Of a stretch of DNA of 64,000 nt, positions 60,283 through 64,000 are shown in pieces. The notes under the pieces were generated by a model. It was given only the letters and a program-made list of their open reading frames with translations, was not told the origin of the DNA and did not search any database. Within the stretch, counting starts at the first letter, position 1. The number at the start of each line of letters is the position of its first letter. The position numbers and the translations under genes were made by a program. This DNA is from Crotalaria pallida (taxonomy: Eukaryota; Streptophyta; Magnoliopsida; Fabales; Fabaceae). The stretch is from contig CM075651.1 in NCBI GenBank assembly GCA_037953625.1, positions 132,956,501 to 133,020,500 on the forward strand, read 5' to 3'.

Positions 60283-60956
60283 AATGAAATCTAAACTTAC
60301 CCAGAAATAAGCCCAGAAAACTAACAAACACAAACAAAATCTGCAACCAAAAACCCAGAACCTATGGAGAATATGGTTCAGCAGAGAAGGAAAGAAAAGC
60401 GAAAAACAGGAACAGAAGAAGAAAATCAAAATACCTGAGAATTGGAGATGAGAATCGGCACGAACGAACTGGGGAGTCAAGAACAGAAGAATAATGGCGT
60501 AGAGAAATTATAATCCAAAAGCCAATGAGACGAATTTCAGAGAGAAGAGGAATGTCAGAAGTCTGAGTTTGAAGGAAAGTATGAAAAAAGGAGGAAAAAA
60601 GAGTAGTTGAAGGGGTTGTTTCCCCCCACGTTTGAAAATTTGGGCCTAATCACAAAAGCCCAAAAGCCTACATCGCGCCACTAAAAGGCCACGTGGCGCA
60701 CAACTAATGGAAAGAAGCATCTCGAAAACCCAAAAGGCAGCATGCACCATCATGACCCCTCTGACACAAGGCAGCACGTGTCATAGAAGGACATCCAAAA
60801 GTCCTTTCAGTCAGTCAATGGGACAGCGAGGCAGGGTGAGCTGTCCTGAACTCATTATCCCCTGCCGAGCTTAACCCTCGACACCTTGAAGGTCACATAC
60901 GAAGAACTCTCAGCTCGGCTCAAGACTCGAAAAGTCTTACCGAGCTAGGGGGCTTA
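60283..60956 (-). other. Upstream region of the convergent gene in element IV
   Basis: Non-coding, homologous to 32752-33458, purine-rich on plus (about 60360-60610). Presumed promoter and leader of the convergent gene; ends with the polypurine tract beside the 3' LTR. Confidence 0.55.
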
Positions 60957-61476
60957 TGTGGTAGACCGACCCTCGGTCTACCCTAAAACACCCTCGGCCG
61001 ACCAGAATACTCATTCTGCCAGGTCACACATCTTTGGGCCGAGCGCATGCCATAGGACCCATCCTAGCGACTCTGGACCGAGCACAAGGACCTCTTCCCT
61101 TAAAGAGTCCAAGCTAAGGGCGCGTGAGCCTAGCTCGCTAACCAGATAAGACTAACCGCTAACAGGATAAGGATGAATGACTCATCCCTTATCCTATAAA
61201 GGGACACGTCAGCCCTACTGGACCTCCGTACAGGCCCATAGGGTACAACACCGCTCCCCCTATAAATAGCTGTCTCCAGCTAGGGGCTCACGTACGTTCT
61301 CTTTCCCTAATCATACACTAGCACACACTCGTGATTAGGGAAACCCTAGTTATCCCAACTGGATAGCTAGCATACCAACAAAATCACACAGTAACATCAG
61401 ACCGTTTTCTAGCTCTTAGGTCTTCCATACCATTGAGCTAGGGGTATACTCTGAACATTGTGTCTAGGACACTACA
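60957..61476 (+). repeat. 3' LTR of element IV
   Basis: 520 bp, same ends as the 5' LTR but with one copy of the 19-bp unit. Directly followed by the CTTTT duplication. Confidence 0.95.
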
Positions 61477-61481
61477 CTTTT

Positions 61482-63202
61482 CTTATAAAGTAAGATGATA
61501 TACAAGGAGTGTTACACGTGGTCAAGACGTGCAAAAAAATAACTCGTGGTCGTGACTGGTACTCCCATCCTTGATGGGGTGGCACCGTGGCAGAAACAAA
61601 ATAAGGACTCACATAGCCATGAGTGGAGCTCAAGACTATGTAAAAATAAAGATGCATATCCTAAAAACCTTACTTCAATTAACCTTGGAGTTATAAAATC
61701 CCCCAAACAAAAATTTTATTTCCTTAAAATAACGTTATTTAAAAAAATGTTCTTTAAGGGTCATTATCAATGTTATTTCCTTAATATCATGAATCATAAT
61801 AATCGATGAATGCAATATTAAAGTGTAAAGTGATAATTTATTCAAAATAGTTTAGACACTCCTTTTAATTCCGGTTATATATCATATTTAGCTACATTAC
61901 AAAAATCAAGGAGTATAATTTTTTTTCTTCAAACTTAAACAAAGTAATTAAACATTACAGTTTTATCATCTTAATCTGCATTGAAAATTTTAAAAATGTA
62001 TTATTTCATATTAATTATCAAATGACAAATAAGAAAAAAAAAAACAAAGAAACAATCCCATGCCAACTCATTGCTTGATGATAGATTATAAATTAAGTTT
62101 GTAATTGAATAATGATTTCACTTTTGACAATAATTAAAGAACAATGATTGAGAGACAAACATAAAGAGACATACTCATAAGTCTGCACATTAGGATCTTG
62201 ACATTTGTTATTTAATTTCTTTTATTTAATTTTTTTTTAACTTGAATATAACAAGTGTCATAATCTTATGTTTTAGTTTGTAGGCTTGTTATATTTTTCA
62301 TAATTAAATAGCAGTAGTCCATAACCTTTAAGGCACGGTGGTTCAAACCAAAAAAAAAAAACATAATTAATAGCCATTATTCCTAGAAATTATTAAGTGG
62401 TCCGGGACTTCATGATCCAGGACAATCACCACTATTTATTTTTTATTTTTTAAATTTTTTAACATGTTAAACGGTTGAGATGAGTCCGGATCATCATGGT
62501 CCAAGACCAACTAATAATTTTTCCATTATTCCCTCGTTCGTTTTCATTTCCCCCAAAATACATATACTCTTTTGTTTTACAGGTATTTTTGTCTTTCCCT
62601 TTTTGGATCTGATTCATGAATTTCTGTGTGTTGTTATATTAACTAGCTCTCACTCCATGCATTGCACGGGTTATTGATAATTTAATTTTTTATATTATTA
62701 AATATTTTAAAGTAAAGATTGTTTTTATTTTAAAGTAAATATTATTATTACACAAAAACAAAATAAAAATTATACAAAAAGGCATAGACTTAAATCAAAC
62801 ACTACACTTAAAAAAAATAATTTAAATGAGTTTGTTGAGAAATATTGTACTTTTTTGTATAAATAAAAAGTAACACTTTTTATCTAATATCTTCCTTATT
62901 TATTTAATAGATAAATTAACATTTTTATATGATTATCAACGTTATTTTAAAGAATCAAAAGTAAATCTTATTTAAATATTTTCATTTTTTTGTTTGGTGG
63001 TATTATAAGTAAATTTAAGGATAAATTAGAATATTCCGTATTTCATAGGACATGAAGACGACATTGAACTTGTTGTTCTTGACTATCTTGATTAATTAAC
63101 ACATTGCATTTTATAAGGAATATAATGACTGCTCTTTTTTTTAATATTTAATATTATATTTGTTTATATATGTATAGATAAGTATTAAATTAATGTATTT
63201 CT
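61482..63202. other. AT-rich region, no gene
   Basis: Starts with what may be the last 35 bp of an older LTR (to GTGTTACA at 61516). The rest is AT-rich with homopolymer runs; short ORFs have no recognisable content. Confidence 0.5.
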
Positions 63203-63355
63203 CAGTGGTGTAAGGGGCTGCACTTGGTAGGGCGAACCACGGTTCGATCCCCCGCAACAACGTTAGGAGAGAAATAAAACCTTAACCCCAGGACCCCCTC
63301 GAACTAGATTAGTCGGCCCAGTGGGCCGGATACCAGGGTGCAAACCAAAAAAAAA
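63203..63355 (+). mobile_element. SINE with 12-bp target duplication
   Basis: tRNA-derived: A-box-like region GGGCTGCACTTGGTAGGGC and B box GGTTCGATCC (about 63242), body ending GATACCAGGGTGCAAACC, A tail. TAATGTATTTCT is repeated exactly at 63191-63202 and 63356-63367. Confidence 0.92.
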
Positions 63356-63367
63356 TAATGTATTTCT

Positions 63368-64000
63368 TATTTAGTTGATCGATGAAGTAACACTTTTTAT
63401 ATATCATTATTACGTTTATCATGATATTATGATTAATTGGAGTGGAATCAAAATTAAACTTTTTTTTAATATTTTTTTGTTTGATGGTATTATGAGTATA
63501 TTTAAGAATAAATCAAAATATTTCCTATTTCATGGGACATGATAATTTAGTATTTTTTAATATAAATTATCATCTTTTTAATATGATTATCACATTTATT
63601 ATTATTATTATTATTATTATTCATATTTAAATATTTTGATATTTTTCATCGTTTATCTTATCTCAAATTAATCATAAGAGTTGATCATAAAAAATCTTTA
63701 CCCTAATTGTTCTAATCATCTTGAATTATTTTTTTTTTCAATTTTTGTAATGTACAACCTTTGTTTTAAATCTGTTACAGTTTTTTTGTAGAGATTATAA
63801 CAACAAAAGTATTTATCCATTGCAAACTTTTTACAAAATGATAATCATTATATTTAATCATATATCCATACTATTTGTAATGTTTGAAAAAATCTATACT
63901 TTATTAGTATTTAATTTATTTTACTTTTAAAAAATATTGGAATATTCTCAATTTCAATATTGCAATACTGATAAAATATTGTTTCGTTTAATAATTGTCT
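63368..64000. other. AT-rich region with an ATT microsatellite
   Basis: No gene. An ATT run of about eight units lies near 63597-63621. Otherwise AT-rich with T homopolymers. Confidence 0.6.

Larger units (their letters stand above)
51080..61476 (+). mobile_element. Element IV: young Ty3/gypsy retrotransposon with convergent gene
   Basis: 5' LTR 51080-51618, primer-binding site from 51619 (TTGGCGCCGTCTGTGG), gag-pol 51665-57226, spacer, convergent minus-strand gene 60282-57750, polypurine tract GAGCTAGGGGGCTTATG at about 60942-60956, 3' LTR 60957-61476. Target duplication CTTTT at 51075-51079 and 61477-61481. Same family as element III, opposite orientation. Confidence 0.96.

Noticed and set aside
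63230..63260. tRNA gene suggested by A- and B-box-like words
   Set aside because: No cloverleaf; the A tail and exact target duplication show a SINE. The same holds for 47673-47688.

Overview
This is plant nuclear DNA, almost certainly from a legume. The one complete host gene is a four-exon leghemoglobin on the minus strand (25288-26590). Its sequence resembles lupin leghemoglobins as I remember them, so a genistoid such as Lupinus is my best guess. Nearly everything else is transposable elements and AT-rich spacer, including four Ty3/gypsy-type LTR retrotransposons, a Mutator-like DNA transposon (MULE), LINEs, SINEs and MITEs.

Layout. 1-11002: element I, minus strand, an old Ty3/gypsy element whose gag-pol frame (10287 to 4231) has nine in-frame stops and no indel. 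A plus-strand plant-mobile-domain (PMD) gene (16-3120) converges on it tail to tail. 11012-14557: a MULE with a 9-bp target duplication, carrying a FAR1/MULE N-terminal fragment and a second, MAIN-like PMD gene. 14578-24522: element II, plus strand, gag-pol then a convergent minus-strand gene; its second LTR is inverted, yet both outer ends carry the same 5-bp direct repeat. 24528-27007: leghemoglobin gene and a SINE copy. 27033-31344: defective L1-type LINE. 32212-44267: element III, minus strand, young, with a 1.53-kb insertion in its convergent gene. 44268-51079: AT-rich spacer with MITEs, a LINE 3' fragment, a SINE, a degenerate tandem repeat and an unusual array of small hairpins. 51080-61476: element IV, plus strand, same family as III but inverted to it. 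61482-64000: AT-rich DNA with one well-bounded SINE.

Elements II, III and IV share one plan: LTR, PBS, gag-pol in a single frame, then a convergent intron-containing gene (gypsy-type 'transposase' domain, PF04195-like, followed by a coiled coil), then the LTR. Element I fits the same plan with a PMD gene in place of the PF04195-like gene. Convergent transcription of gag-pol and the accessory gene would produce overlapping antisense RNA. Every gag-pol and every convergent gene here is interrupted, so I see no autonomous element.

All domain and family names come from reading motifs by eye. No database search was run. LTR identities are hand counts.
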